From NCBI GenBank assembly GCA_034440615.1, contig JAOTOM010004781.1, positions 231,001 to 295,000 on the forward strand: a stretch of 64,000 nt of DNA. The letters run 5' to 3'. This document shows positions 1 to 12,626 of this stretch, in pieces. Within the stretch, counting starts at the first letter, position 1. Each line of letters opens with the position of its first letter. The DNA is from Ashinkailepas kermadecensis (Eukaryota; Arthropoda; Thecostraca; Neolepadidae). The notes beneath the pieces are model-generated. The model saw nothing but the letters and a program-made list of their open reading frames with translations, was not told where the DNA came from and made no database searches. A program made the translations under genes and the position numbers.

Positions 1-1900
1 ATCATGTTCCAAGAAATACGAATGCCCGAAGATGCTAGAAATAGCACCTTTTTGGTACCTTCTTTTGGCATACTACTAGGGGTACTGTCCAAAGAAATAT
101 GAGTACCTATCCTTAATGTGAAAATATTTCAGCTTCATCTATCAAGGGAAGCCGGGGTAGGCCCGACACCCTGAGCCATTTTTTTTTATAGAACACTACA
201 CAAGATATACCAGCTGTTGATATGTTGATGCGTACCTACCTTGAACTTTTTTGGGTTGTCTTTCAACAAAAATACAATATTTGAGAAAAAATGTATTATA
301 CTATATCAATGTATGTAACACTTTGTTTGACGGGGTAGGCCCACCCAAGGGGTAATAGCGCTCAAGCATTTACCGAAGTTGTTCTTACCTATTTAAAGCC
401 ATGCATCTAATCTTACCCGGGAGGCACATTTGATACCAACCAGGCTTCGACGACGATTTCCAAATTAGAGTCATGTTAGCTAAAATATGGCATATTTAGC
501 GGCATGCAGCACTATTAATGGCTAATGAATTTCGTAGGGGTACCAATGAACTTTTAGAGGAAGTGTAGAAAGCCATTATATTTAGCTCTTACTTATGACT
601 GCAATGAAATAATGGTATTGCGTTTGTATACTTTCGCCAGACCTGGGAGTCACTCTCTAGAGCTCCCCCCCCCCACCCCACCCCGCCTCCTCAGGTTTTT
701 TCATGGATAGCGGCCGAATGAATAGGCACAGAGACACGAAACTTTTGTACCTTCTTATACATCTGTTATGCATATCTTGGACAAATGTCGGGCCAAGATC
801 ATCGATCATTGACCCATGACGGGCTAAGGAGAGGATTGTTCCAAAATCTTCAGTGTCGTAAATCTGAGTACTTACAACATATCAACACCAAACGTAGACA
901 ATGCTGTTCTTTCATCAAAACGAACAACTTTGTGCTCTCTCGAGATATTAATTCCGGTCAAGGTTACTGACAACAGGTCCGGTCAATTTCCTTGATTTTG
1001 TTCTACCGTATTGTGTGAGGCAAATTTAATTATTGGTACTTGTTTACCCAGAACACGATACAGAGTCCAGACAATGTCCAGATTTACTTCCCCTAAGCAG
1101 GTGTTTGCACACCATCGACGTGCATACATCCGCTCCTCGCACCACTCGACGCATTTAACACAAATGCCTTGACTTACGTGGGCATGTCAAGGAAAGGCAT
1201 CCATGACTGGCTAATCGTAACACAAAGTAAAGTTACAATTATTAAATAGTAGCGAAGTCAAAAGGACCATACGAAACAATAATAATCAAAATCTCTTCGG
1301 CAATCATACCGCTTTCGATTCGTTTTTCTACCAGCCACGATGTACTTAGAGCCTACAAACATTATTTCACATAAATTTATTTCCAAGCCTTTGCATAGTT
1401 CTGAGAGGATTCCAGAAGCTGGATAAATTTTACGGGCACTTCCCTACCGCAACGAATACTTACAACCGAGAAGTGTTATCCAAAAACGCTCTTTCACTCC
1501 GTATACCGGACGCGGCCGGGAAATGTGAGACCTATTGGCATCTTGCATACGGTCTCAGACAGAACCGGGTAGTGCGACACTTAACAACGTAGACCGATGC
1601 ATTCAAAGGACTGATTAACACCCTTCACACCGCATGGGTCATAGCAGTGTTATATATAACTACGCAAAGCTGTAGCGTCGAAATTTGCATGGAAGCTCAC
1701 GGCGCACCAGGCATAGCCGGGAAAGCACAACGTCTAACTAGACAAACAGTAATTGGAGATACAAGCAAATCTAATGGACAAGTTTCATGTCGAGACAGAC
1801 CGTATTTTTCAAGTTTCACTAGTGATTATTAAGTTTAAAGACGATGGTGGCATTCATTTTTTTTAAAATCCCTAAATTACTTACATAATTCAAAGAAGCG
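1..1900. other. Non-coding, no recognisable feature
   Basis: No reading frame here resembles a protein I know, and the longest are about 60 codons. Base composition is moderately AT-rich, with a short C-rich run near 666-686. I see no tandem repeat, RNA gene or transposon end that I can support. Confidence 0.6.
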
Positions 1901-1920
1901 CCTCAGAATTCCTCGCTTTG

Positions 1921-1952
1921 TGATTGGTCAAAATATATGTGACGTCACATAT
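1921..1952. promoter_or_regulatory. Inverted CCAAT box and palindromic CRE
   Basis: An ATTGG (inverted CCAAT) lies at about 1923. A perfect 18-bp palindrome at 1935-1952 has TGACGTCA, the consensus CREB/ATF site, at its centre. A CCAAT box close to a CRE is a common promoter arrangement, and a small ATG-initiated frame starts 130 bp downstream. A transposon-derived palindrome would look the same, so promoter function is inference only. Confidence 0.3.
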
Positions 1953-2081
1953 GTAGAGAACAGCGATGCTTGACTGCCGCCCACACTATATCTTCCATTT
2001 GGGACGCTGCCAGTTCGTAATAATCGCGACTGTTTTAGCTTGGATCACATCCAATCAGCAGGGGTAAATGGATCGTAGAAA

Positions 2082-2354
2082 ATGGCGCTATTATTCTTGT
2101 TTGTGCCGATGTATACAAATGCAACTGCAAGTAAGCCAAAAGCGATGTTCATCGGCTTCCCGACGGCTGACAAGATGAGGACGTTGTCGAGCGATTCTGC
2201 ATACCGAGACAGTCCGCTGATCTCTGCTTGTGGCCCCGCTTGCTGTGACGAACATTTTTATGTATATGTACCACTGGTAGACATGGGTACGAGTAATTTG
2301 ATAGGCGTGGGCACGCCTAAGGATGAGTGTGGGGGGGGGGGGTGGAGAGGCTAG
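2082..2354 (+). CDS. Small uncharacterised reading frame, 90 codons (doubtful)
   Basis: The ATG has a fair context (A at -3, G at +4) and follows a CCAAT/CRE-like motif pair. The product starts with a hydrophobic stretch (MALLFLFVPMYTNATASK), which could be a signal peptide, then a polar segment with a CGPACC cysteine cluster, and ends in glycines encoded by a poly-G run. I recognise no family. A frame this long is expected by chance in 64 kb. If real it may be a first exon that splices before the stop. Evidence is weak. Confidence 0.15.
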   Translation: MALLFLFVPMYTNATASKPKAMFIGFPTADKMRTLSSDSAYRDSPLISACGPACCDEHFYVYVPLVDMGTSNLIGVGTPKDECGGGGWRG

Positions 2355-2599
2355 AACCAGAGTACTTTCTGCAGAAGTGTAAACATTGAGGTTTTTCACA
2401 TCAAGGTTTAGCTTGAAAACGGTAATTTTATCGTAATTTGTGTAAAAACTCCCGCAAAATAGAAGTATGCTTTTTACACAGATGGGAACTGTTACTTGTT
2501 AGTATCCATCTTGATGGAAGCATGGATGTCCACAACCCTTTCATATTAGCATGAAGTGAAGATTATTGACATTTTCTAGCTGACTACAGCATGCTGAAG

Positions 2600-3120
2600 A
2601 TGGCAATACATTTGGCAAATTTGTGTTTTAAGGTAATTTTTTAATTCTTGGAATATATTTTTTCCAGCGCAACGTTCATGAATGTGGTCAACATGATGTG
2701 GATACTCGTTTTCTTTGCCAATGTATACTTTTCAGTTGGCTGGAAAAGTAACACCAAAAATGGGCTTGGAGATGGGTAATATAGCAGAAAAATAATGCAA
2801 AAAGGTAGAGTGGAGCATAGCCTTACCTAACGTCCCATGGGAAAAAATAATCGAAAAAGTGCACAAAATTCGAGCAATTTTTGCTCTAAAAAAATTTACT
2901 CGAAAAACTAAACCTAATGCAACATGGCCTAAACATTCTTTGAAAAAAAATTATAAAAAAATAAACAAATTTCAAGATAAAAACCTAACCAAACCTGACA
3001 GCCAAACCTAGCCACTTTTCTTCATGCAGGTGTATGCAAAATTTGTCTCGTGAATACCTTAAAGCACAGTAATGCCAGACTGTCATTACACTTTGCAAAA
3101 AATGCAAAATCCCAGGAGTA
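2600..3120 (+). repeat. TTAGG-associated dispersed repeat, copy 1
   Basis: This segment matches, block by block, sequences at 25.8-27.5 kb and (inverted) 60.44-60.96 kb. Shared blocks are a TTTGTGTTTTAAGGT start, 'cattcatgaatgtg'-like text, a TTTTCAGTTG...AACACCAAAAA block, degenerate CCTAA tracts and an end around ACCTTAAAGCACA. The copy is old: its CCTAA tracts are largely decayed. No coding capacity is seen. Confidence 0.6.
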
Positions 3121-3129
3121 GTATACTTG

Positions 3130-5680
3130 TAATGCTTTTCTCAAGCGCAGTGAAATTACACAATATGCCTGACATTAAGGGAGACCAGGTCCAGTTGAAA
3201 CAATTTTGGCGAAACTCAAAATAACTCATCACTTTGGAAGGATAGCGAGGAGATAGCCACACCTATGCCAAGCCTAAACCTTCTGGTATCATCCCCAATA
3301 ATTATTTTTTCGTGACATCCTCCGGGCTTTCCACCAGAGAGCCAAACATCACGCAACTACCGGTTCATAAACTGACCCCTCTGTAGGGGTAAATTGTTAC
3401 TGACGGTGGGATATGTTGATAAAATGTAAGTGAAATAAAATATATTATATATAGGTGACATTACTTTACGCCATCTGAAGGTCCATGTTTCACCTTTAGA
3501 GTAAAAATGCTGTTTTGAGTCCTGGCTGACCATAGCTCATGGCTTATGACATTTATGGAATGCGCAAACGTTCATTCCGTAGCTGCACCTTTTCCTTTGT
3601 TCAGTCTGTTCCGTCAGGTAATAAATTTCGGTAAAATTATTGAATAAGATTATCTAGAAACAGTGTTAGCATACACCTTAATACAAATAGGCAATTCTAT
3701 GGTTATTTTATTCCATTACCAGCCCACAAAACGTTGAAAAGGGCTGATGTTGATCAAGGCTGATTAGGTTGATGCAGGGTGTATCAATTTACCCCGTAGG
3801 CATTTTGTTGCAGGCTGCAACATGTTAGGCAACATTGCGAGTACAGTGTAGCGGCAAACGATAAAAGCATTTCACCGTTGCAAAGCTGAGAAAACATGGT
3901 AATGATAACAGATACCTAAAATGTTAGCAAGTGGGCGTACAATTCGAAATTAAGTGGGAAGCACAGACATTTAAATTTTACCTTCGCCCCAAAAATGTGC
4001 CACATCGTCACCATTCCGCAGCCGCGGGTCGAAATGACTTCAGCTTGTTCTAACCACGAGAAGGGGATGCCAATAACAGCGTGTGTGGTAGCCATAGAAC
4101 CGGCTTCACACTTTTGGAGAAAATGCTGTTGTATCAACCATCCCGTGTATCATATAGCCCCGGTCTCCCCTATATGTACAAATTAAGCCAACAACCCTTG
4201 TCCTCCATCTAAAATCCATAGCAGTTCTAGCTAATGAATCACTTCAATTTTCCATTTGATAGTCATTCCTTTTTGCATTATCTCCATGAACACCATACAA
4301 TATGGCAGCAGTTGCAGAGGGCATCTTGTTCACTCTGCATCATCGAAATGCTGTCGACATGTGTACGTTGTCTAAAGTCCATAGCGTATAGCGAAATGCA
4401 ATCGACACGTGCACCTAGTCTAAAGTCCATAGCGTATAGCGAAATCATCCCTGCAATTTGTCATATCTGATAGCAGTCACTTTTTGCAATATCTCCATGG
4501 ATCCATCATCAGTATATCAATGTATCGACATCAATACAATAATAATTTATGTCATTGTCTGTTCCATTATTTTGCTCATTTTAACCATACGAATGGTACA
4601 AGCATTTGCTGTTTGTACGCACCGCTTTGTACCGGATTTGAAACAAAAATGTTTGTTGCTGTATTACCGCTGTAATAGATCACCTACCCTTCCAAGCTTC
4701 ATATTTTCGTACAAATTGGTAAAATTTCAGTATCACAAGCCCTTCCCTTAGTATCCATGACGCAAGTCCGTTGCAAAAACTTTTTTTTATGGAACAATCC
4801 AACATATGGTTCCCTGTGCGTTTCGGGCTTGGCCGCTTCGAGACCCACATATGCGACGTCATTGCTACGAGAAGGTTTATAAATCGATAGCAACCCCTAA
4901 GTTAAATTATTAAATGATGCCGTAAATGCTTCTCCTGTGGGAAAAATATTTCAGTTTTGTCTACGAAGTATTATTACCCTTTTTTTGCAACCAAAAACCC
5001 ATTACGTGAAACTTGTCCATTGGAGAAAACGACATAAAACCGCTTAGCCACGCGTAGCTACACATTGTGCTTCACTTGATGGACAAGGTTTGCGGAAGAC
5101 GCTTACATCACCTGCTGGTGAAACTTGAAGGCTTTGGCTCATGCATGCATCGGTATATGTCACGAAGGGATTCAGCTTTCACGGTAATATAGGCCACTGA
5201 GAAAGCTAATACCAAGCAAACAAGAGCCTCGAGTTGATCATTCGCTTCGGTCAGGGTGCGCTCTTCGGCGCATACTCGGCCGCCCTTTAGATGAGGGTAC
5301 AGCCGATGAGGAACCCTTGGAATCTGGCTCTGGGTCTGCAGTCCGCATTAGGTATGCAGTCTGCACTACTGCATTAGCGACGCCCGAAGCTAAGGTTGTA
5401 CAAAATATAATTAGCCGTTTACGAACTCGGAACTGTGACATTTACATGCAAAATACAACTTTGCTGGTGCTGAGGAGATCTAGTTCACTAAAGCACAAAT
5501 ATGGGTTTTGAGTAAAATAAGAATGTCTCATTATTGAATGAATGTTGTTAACTTCAATATTTCTGGAAAAAGTTCTGCATTGAAAATGGAACGAATTGTT
5601 TACCTTGCATTTGATCGTGCTATAGTTTTTTTTTTCAAACATCCCAGCAGCTTGACTTCTCCGTGATACTTACTTACTTT
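3130..5680. other. Non-coding, largely unique
   Basis: Only short frames occur. A slightly GC-richer patch at 5225-5440 has a 67-codon minus-strand frame with no recognisable domain. The only structured item is the 48-bp tandem duplication listed separately. Confidence 0.5.
4345..4440 (+). repeat. 48-bp tandem duplication, two copies
   Basis: Units 4345-4392 and 4393-4440 share the final 28 bases (containing TCCATAGCGTATAGC) exactly and differ at a few bases earlier. The unit length is a multiple of three, so the forward frame carries a 16-residue repeat ending LKSIAYSE. I see no evidence that it is translated. Confidence 0.8.
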
Positions 5681-5684
5681 GCGC

Positions 5685-5996
<312 letters not shown>

Positions 5997-6172
5997 AAAC
6001 ATAAAGACATGAAAGATCAGTGCAACTATGAGCCACAAGGGCCCTTCTTGGCTGCACTCTGGACACTGAACCAGTTGCTCACCAAATCCGTCGATCAACC
6101 CTCCCTGGAATACGGAAAAACAAGCCCCCTATTCTTATAATGATTGTCTATGCTGTTTTAAAAGATTTTAAA

Positions 6173-6193
6173 CATATATATATAGATATATAT

Positions 6194-6271
<78 letters not shown>

Positions 6272-6272
6272 A
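6173..6272. repeat. Compound (TA)n(TG)n microsatellite
   Basis: TATA/TAGA repeats pass into pure TA and then about 12 TG units. The compound structure is typical of replication-slippage loci. Confidence 0.95.
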
Positions 6273-6274
6273 CA

Positions 6275-7925
6275 TCTAAGAGCCGCATTGAGACGATACT
6301 GTGGACTGACTTTGACCCGCCCTACCTACGCTGTCTTAAAACCTAGAAGGCATTCTTTGACACAATGTGCACAAAACACGTAATGGAAGGTATTCAGACT
6401 TTCAAAGCGATACCATGAGCTGTTCGGGTGCTACCATCATAAAATATCGGAGTGATGGAAGGTCAAAATGAGCCTTCGAGTTCTGTTGGTTAATTTTAAG
6501 TTGAACAAAAATGATTTGCATGGAGGAGACCGCAGGATATTAAAACAAAGATCTTTATTTCTCGATTTCGTGCGGAATATTGTCAGGTGGCGAAAGATTA
6601 AAAAAATATAAAATTTAACTTCGGAATTCTGGCACACGTCAGCTGACAATATCCCTTCAATAATCACATGATTTCGATGCCGAAGACATGCAGCCAGAGG
6701 CTAATAAGTGTTGCCATGTTTGCCACGAAAAATCAGGGGGCGAAAAGCATCGCATAAGCGAATGATGTAAGCAGCTAAGACTTTAAAGCGGATGCTACTC
6801 TTTTTAAACGGAGGTGGTCGGATGCTTGAAAATATCACAGGTACTACCTAGATGGTCTTGCACGAAAAAAAAAGATATAAAATACTCTCGCCCTCGATCG
6901 CAAATCCGTGGCGTGTCCCTTTGCTATCCCCTATCAAACTTCGTGAAACTCCACTCTGGGGGGGGCATGCCTACCTACTGTAACACATCAGGGGTCAGTA
7001 ACACTTGGGGGAAGCAGCGCGAAAACATGACGCAATTATCTATGGAGATCCGATGACCCTGGGCTTTCCAGCACAAACAAAAAGCAAAACAACAGACAAT
7101 TAGATGATGACCGATAGCCCCCACGTTGGGACACGAATATGGCGTAGGACAGCCAGCAACCCCAAGCGTTGTGGACGTTGAAGACGCACACTATGTGTAG
7201 TAATTCAGATGCTCATATTAAGCTGTTTGTTATAAAAACGCCACGGTTGTAATCCCAGCGATGACTGCAGCCATATGCACAACATATTACATAACTCAAT
7301 CAACACTTAGCAGACCAATAACCATGTTCGATGTAAGTACAACACATATCGGCAGATACCTAATATTGTTTGCATGGAATCAACGAGTCATGAATTCGTC
7401 ATCTGACATATACCGGATAATGGTATAGTGTATGGTCATGCCCACGTAACTAATCGTCATCACAACAGAGGAAAAGTTCCTCTGTGCCGTTTTTTTCTTA
7501 CTCTTGGGAAAATACAATGATATGTCTTTTAGCTGAAGGACCCGTTAATTTCCTACATCCTTAGCAGTGTGGGAGTCAATTGGACTTATACGGATTTCTA
7601 AAGTAACTCCGAATCCGTTCAATATATCGTTTTTAAAGTTGACACACCTTCATACAGTTGATGAGCAAACTTTTTGCCAAATAATGCAGTTCCAGTAAAT
7701 TAAAGTCATGAAGCCAGGGCAGGTCAACTTGATGTAGTGGGCTCGCCTCAAATACGGCTTCTAGGCATGCACTGAAATATGTATCATGAACTGCCTGCGG
7801 AGCAGATCGTCAAAGAGTGCATAGACAAATGATACAAAATGTATACATACAGAAATACTACCTCAAGCAGGGTCACGAAACAAAACTGCGAACTGGATCT
7901 GGATTTTTTGTATGCATTGCTTTGT
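6275..7925. other. Non-coding, no recognisable feature
   Basis: Short frames only (the longest is about 80 codons and unrecognised) and one poly-G run near 6959. No tRNA, transposon end or tandem repeat was identified. Confidence 0.5.
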
Positions 7926-7926
7926 C

Positions 7927-8118
7927 CAGTGGCGCAGCCCGGGTTTTCTTAAGGGGTGGCGAACCCAAAATGTAATTTTTCCGGGAACGCTTTCGGCGCG
8001 AGGAGTGCGTCGAAATTTCTCGTTTGGCATGTTGCAAACCCCAAACTGTCTTGCTATTATAGTGCATTTTTGCTAAGGGGATGTCCGAGTCCACGATTCC
8101 CCTTAGCTACGCCTATAG
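7927..8118. mobile_element. Short MITE-like element, possibly hAT-related
   Basis: The left end AGTGGCGCAGC and the right end (reverse complement CTATAGGCGTAGC) form imperfect terminal inverted repeats. Each is followed inward by a GGGG-containing stretch. The flanks CTTTGTCC and CTCTGTCT match at 6 of 8 positions, consistent with a decayed 8-bp target duplication. There is no coding capacity, so it would depend on a transposase supplied elsewhere. The exact ends are uncertain by 1-2 bp. Confidence 0.45.
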
Positions 8119-9000
8119 CTCTGTCTCTAATTGATATGTATAGAAACCCACGGCACGGATAGGGATCATGTCCTCTAATAGTGCACTAGGTTTAAATTCA
8201 ATAGCAGGTAACAGAGATATGATCTTAAACGTCCCAAGAATATACGTTTGACGACCGCTCTGGAGGTAAAATACGGACTATTATGAAGCATAACTGGCAA
8301 GGGTACGCTTTACAAGGACACGCTTTACCATCTTGCATGCCTATTTATCTCCCAATGTGAGGATGTTGTTTAGCCTGCCTTTTGAGCTTTTTATGAACAA
8401 AACTGGAGTGGGTTTTTACCGTCATGAAGGGAACATTTGACCTTACCTTGATGCTCTTATTACCTCTCCTGAGAACACTCTGTTAAACAGTGCTCAAAAC
8501 AGAGTCTGTTTTGAAGATCGTCAACTTCAGCAGCTCATCACGTATTTTCCGGTAAGCTTGAGCGTACCGGTGACCTTAAGCTTGGTGCGTGTCATGGCAT
8601 TAGACAAGGTCTGCCGTTTGCACATCATTGACATTCAGCCACCGGGTCTCATCACTATACGGCGACGCACCAGACTACGGTGACGACGATCGACCACCTG
8701 ACCTGGGAAATCATCCAAAAGAGGCAAACAAAAACTTGTTATGCAATCCGAAATTTTAAAGCGGAGCTATATCATTCAACAAATTTTCTACCTAACCTCA
8801 AGCAAAAGTTAGTGGGCAGGATTGGGTGAGCGGGTAAATTGAGCCACCACACAGCGAGTGGCGGAAAACTTAACTCGCATGCAATGCGAAGGCGAAGACA
8901 CAGTTCGAGCCTCTCTTTACACTAACACCAACAACTGTTAACCACATTCACTTTTTCAAATGACTTTTTTGTAATCATTCATGGTCACCTTGGCCAATAC
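8119..9000. other. Non-coding, no recognisable feature
   Basis: No supported frame, RNA or repeat. A small inverted repeat (CAAAACAG/CTGTTTTG) near 8490-8510 is too short to interpret. Confidence 0.5.
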
Positions 9001-9009
9001 TGACATTTT

Positions 9010-9430
9010 AGCAGCGGCCGCGAAACCTGCCGAGGTTATCGACATCGATGAATCTCATTTTCACTTGAGCCGCCCTTCGGAGCCTAGATGCAATCAGAAA
9101 TGTTGGCAACTTGCGAGCATCCCTTCGCCCGCGCCTGAGTGAGGGTGGTGGCCGGTGACGGCTCAGTATCAGACCGAGATCGGCACCGCGGCCACTGACC
9201 CTCCCCCTATAGCGTCCTGTCGATGAACACATGCCTTTCACCCGCGCACAGACTCCGCCGCCGGCCGCCAACAACACCTGTTGTTGGCGGCCGGCGGGGG
9301 AGTCAGGGGCCTTGCATACTTCACACTCCGCAGTCGTTCTCGAGTATGGCTGGGGAATCGGGAGTGCGTCGGGGTAGACCTGGAGTAGCAGCTGAAGCTG
9401 TCTCGTCTGTGGATGATCTTAAGCCATGCA
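9010..9430. other. GC- and CpG-rich patch
   Basis: CpG density is clearly higher than in the flanks, with GCGGCCGC at about 9014 and several CGCGG/CCGCGG-like motifs. It could be a CpG-island promoter, a conserved exon or an old transposon. Frames of 89 codons (minus) and 71 codons (plus) have no recognisable domain. It also contains the strong hairpin listed separately. Confidence 0.4.
9251..9304. repeat. Near-perfect 26-bp inverted repeat with 2-bp loop
   Basis: The left arm (9251-9276, starting GACTCCGCCG) and right arm (9279-9304, ending GGGGGAGTC) pair at 25 of 26 positions around a CC spacer. The stem is very GC-rich and would extrude as a cruciform or fold as a stable RNA hairpin. It is too short for a normal animal pre-miRNA. 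I cannot tell a foldback transposon tip from a functional structure. Confidence 0.95.
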
Positions 9431-10342
9431 ACATGTAGGTAGCTCCCCTATCGAGAATATGAGCAGTGCACCATAGGGTGTTCCATGGAAGGAATCGACT
9501 GAATACAACTTTGGCTCCATTTTCAAGACACTCCTATGATCTTGTCACACAGACATTCTATTTCCCACTTCAGGGGACAACATCAGTCGCTGTGATAAGT
9601 GATTGCTGATTGTTGATGCGTGTGATTTTGATTCGGTGAGGTCTGCGTGTCATTGTTATCCTGATATCCTTTTGGTCTTTGTCTTTCATTGTCTTTGCTA
9701 ATGCCTGTTCTAATGTATAATTACTATTGATCAGAATTTACTTGATGTAGGCAATTTCCGTTCTGGGTGTCGAACAAGCCGAACAAAGTTTCCGTCAAGG
9801 GAAGAGCAAACGCATTTGGAGGTGCCGAACCTACCCGTTTCTTTAAAAGAAGTCACCTGATTTCGACTACTATTTTTCCAAACAGGTTCATAAAAAAAAT
9901 CATGACCACATCATCTTCTGTGGATTGGGACCCAAACTACAACCATTGTTTCTAAGTCACCGTATTTCAACCCCTTCTCCCTGTTAAAAGTTTTTTTTTC
10001 TGGTATCTCGTGAGAACTTGGCTTGCACTGCTAAAATTACACTTGTACAAATTGCCCAAAAACGTAAGTTGTTCCAATTTCACGTATTTCAATTTTAAAA
10101 AAACCTAGTCGTCCTACCACGTCGTTTGTGGACGTGTACACTCGCCTTGCGCATTCGTCACATTGGCCATCTTCGTGCGTTTCTGTGGTTTCTGTGGATT
10201 CTGCTAGGCCCTTTACGATTTTATATTTCTGTCATATGATTGTCCTCCTTACTTGAGGGCATGGAATGCTTCCTATCTGGGTTCGGTCGGAACATTCGAT
10301 TAATTCAAGTCGGCATTATTTCTGTGTATCCTGCATTTTCTG
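9431..10342. other. Non-coding, no recognisable feature
   Basis: Short frames only. No repeat or RNA gene is supported. Confidence 0.5.
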
Positions 10343-11014
10343 GTGGAAAAGGAATCCGGGTATATGAACCTTGATGTACACTCGCCTGCATTTAAATGTT
10401 CCAGGGGACCCTTAACTATGGCTGGCCGCCAGGAACGTGGGCTGTGTGGCTCCACGCCAATAATTACTGGTGGGCTGCGCCGCTACACAGTTATGCGTTG
10501 CGAGACAGCTTCACCACGGGCGAGTGTCCGAGCCATAGGTGACAATTTGCCCTGCAGCCATGAAGTGAGAAACACGGATCTACCATGTTCCCGCCTTGCA
10601 TTCCTCGGTCGGCCAAACAACATTGGCAGTTCAACGAGCAGGCTACCAATGGACTCCTGTCGACAAGCAACAATTGATAGCGGCGGATTTCTGACTGCGG
10701 CAACACAGAATGAGCTGAAAAGGTTAGAAGAGGCTCGGTTGCAAAGATGTAGTGAAAGGAGATGGGAAGTTTATAATGTCAATGAAGCATTATCTGGCCC
10801 AAAAGTAATACTAGAATGTCCAACTTGTATACTTTTTAGAAATGTAGTTCGAATTCTTGCTTGGGTGGCTTTATGGACCAGGATCCAATTGCTAAGCAGA
10901 GCTTATTGCGTGAACCCTGGCCTCACCACTCGATCCATGAATTGCAATTTTACAGTAGAAATTGGGCAAAATGCTTCGCGTGCTATCAATACACCGACAA
11001 TGCTACTCCGGTAG
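10343..11014 (+). CDS. Unrecognised 223-codon reading frame (doubtful)
   Basis: This is the longest forward frame in the window that is not made of simple repeats. It has a mixed composition with no long hydrophobic segment. It includes cysteine pairs (for example ECPTC) and a charged stretch ELKRLEEARLQRCSERRW that could form a short helix. I recognise no domain. Its end lies just before a tRNA-like SINE head on the opposite strand, so the last part may be SINE body sequence. A chance frame or a decayed transposon segment are the main alternatives. No splice signals or codon-bias measure support it. Confidence 0.2.
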   Translation: MEKESGYMNLDVHSPAFKCSRGPLTMAGRQERGLCGSTPIITGGLRRYTVMRCETASPRASVRAIGDNLPCSHEVRNTDLPCSRLAFLGRPNNIGSSTSRLPMDSCRQATIDSGGFLTAATQNELKRLEEARLQRCSERRWEVYNVNEALSGPKVILECPTCILFRNVVRILAWVALWTRIQLLSRAYCVNPGLTTRSMNCNFTVEIGQNASRAINTPTMLLR

Positions 11015-11084
11015 CTCGCTCTCGACCTTATCGTGCCAATTGCCAACTGATCCTCCCGTCCGGAGGCTAAAAGCGAGCGCACGA

Positions 11085-11158
11085 AGCGACTCGAACCCTC
11101 GCCAAGACAGGGGAGACCGGTGCGGAATAGCGCTATAACCAACTGAGCCACCAGTACG
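11085..11158 (-). repeat. tRNA-like SINE head, minus strand
   Basis: On the minus strand an A-box TGGCTCAGTTGG (about 11150-11139) is followed by a B-box GGTTCGAGTC (about 11096-11087). This is the usual internal RNA polymerase III promoter spacing. The sequence between them does not form a convincing anticodon arm, so this is a tRNA-derived SINE or pseudogene rather than a tRNA. The region downstream of the B-box differs from the other SINEs in this window, so it is probably a second family. Confidence 0.55.
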
Positions 11159-11159
11159 G

Positions 11160-11660
11160 TAAGGCCCGGGAAGGAACTTGCTGGCTTAATTCAGATTCAC
11201 TGACAAGTCGATTAGTTGCTTGATTAAATTACGCCTATTTCATTGAGAATCACAAGTTGTTGGGCGTTAGACATATGTTGTATGATATATCAGTATTTAT
11301 TGTATATGTTGTGCACTGTATTGCAAGCGACATACTCAGATTTCCGGGAGGATAAAATACTTCTTCACGCGGATACTATCGAACGATTTTACCATAAAAG
11401 GTTTTGCTTGTATTGCTTCAGCACATGTAACCGGGCCATCCGTCATTCTTAGCGTGAAACCACCCTTAATTATTGGAAGACAGAGCAGGAATTAATGCCA
11501 TAGTTGTGTGCTTAATTGCAGCATGGGGAGCATCAATAATGCCCCATGGGGCCAGTTCATACGCTTTCCAGCACCAAGGCGTGCTTTTGAAAAATGTCGG
11601 GAAAAAGGACAAACTAACTTGTAGCAACCTGGATCGTTTACCAGATTAAATGGTTTCAAC
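11160..11660. other. Non-coding, no recognisable feature
   Basis: AT-rich sequence with only short frames. Confidence 0.5.
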
Positions 11661-11679
11661 GGTGTGGTGTGTGTGTGCA

Positions 11680-11749
<70 letters not shown>
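11661..11749. repeat. (GT)n microsatellite
   Basis: About 85 bp of GT/TG dinucleotides with one GCATGTAT interruption near 11677-11684. Confidence 0.97.
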
Positions 11750-11750
<1 letters not shown>

Positions 11751-12555
11751 ATTGAACCACTTTCTATGCTTTCTATGTCATGCTATTCTATGCTGCTTAT
11801 AGCATGATATTGATCAATGCTGATAGCGATGAAATATGTCATCGACGTTCGACAACCTTGACCTTTGATTCAATGACAAATATTCATTTCTGTAAGTATT
11901 CTGCAATACGACAGGAAATCAGCCCTGAAGCAACTATTGCACACTGGGAGAACATGTTTTTCTCAGTTCAACGCTTTTACGGCGCGTATTTTGTGTTCCG
12001 TGTCGGCGCCAAGCCGATGTTATAGCGTAGGCTCTGCTAACATAAACCGAATCGTGCAAATCCAGGTTAATATGTTGCTTGTGTCCCGAATTCAGCGTTT
12101 CATCAATGCCTCGATATGGTAGTCCGACTAACCATGAGCCTCCAAGGCCCACCCTCGCCGCGTCACATCATAAGCGCCGGATGCGTATAAGAAACCGAAC
12201 CCTCCTTGCCGTGACCTGTTCCATTCCATGGTGATGATGTTGAGAACGCTGTATTGTTCTATGCTTAATAGTTGCGAATTTTTAGCCTAGGAAAAGCGAT
12301 GTGGCTTGCAGGAGCCGAGTTATCCCATCGCTGCAATTCAACATGAGAAAATTCAGCAAGCCTGGCAAAACTCCGGTCTCCAGTCTCCCTCGTTCAATAA
12401 CACCCGAAGAGGATTCAAAGGAAGCAACGTCATTATATCAACTGGTATGTCAAGTGTCATCTTATTCCTTTGCATCGTTTCCCACGATCTTCGAAGCGCT
12501 TCATTTACGCATTCAGACACCAAGTCGCATGTTTTCAAAGAAACTGTAATTTGTG

Positions 12556-12558
<3 letters not shown>
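11750..12558. other. Non-coding, no recognisable feature
   Basis: Several frames of 60-110 codons overlap on both strands. None shows a known domain, and the longest runs into the next microsatellite. Confidence 0.45.

Positions 12559-12626
<68 letters not shown>
12559..12626. repeat. (TA)n microsatellite
   Basis: About 62 bp of pure TA, then a short CACATA end. Confidence 0.97.

Noticed and set aside
11085..11158. Functional tRNA gene
   Set aside because: A- and B-boxes are present, but no anticodon stem or acceptor stem pairs convincingly.
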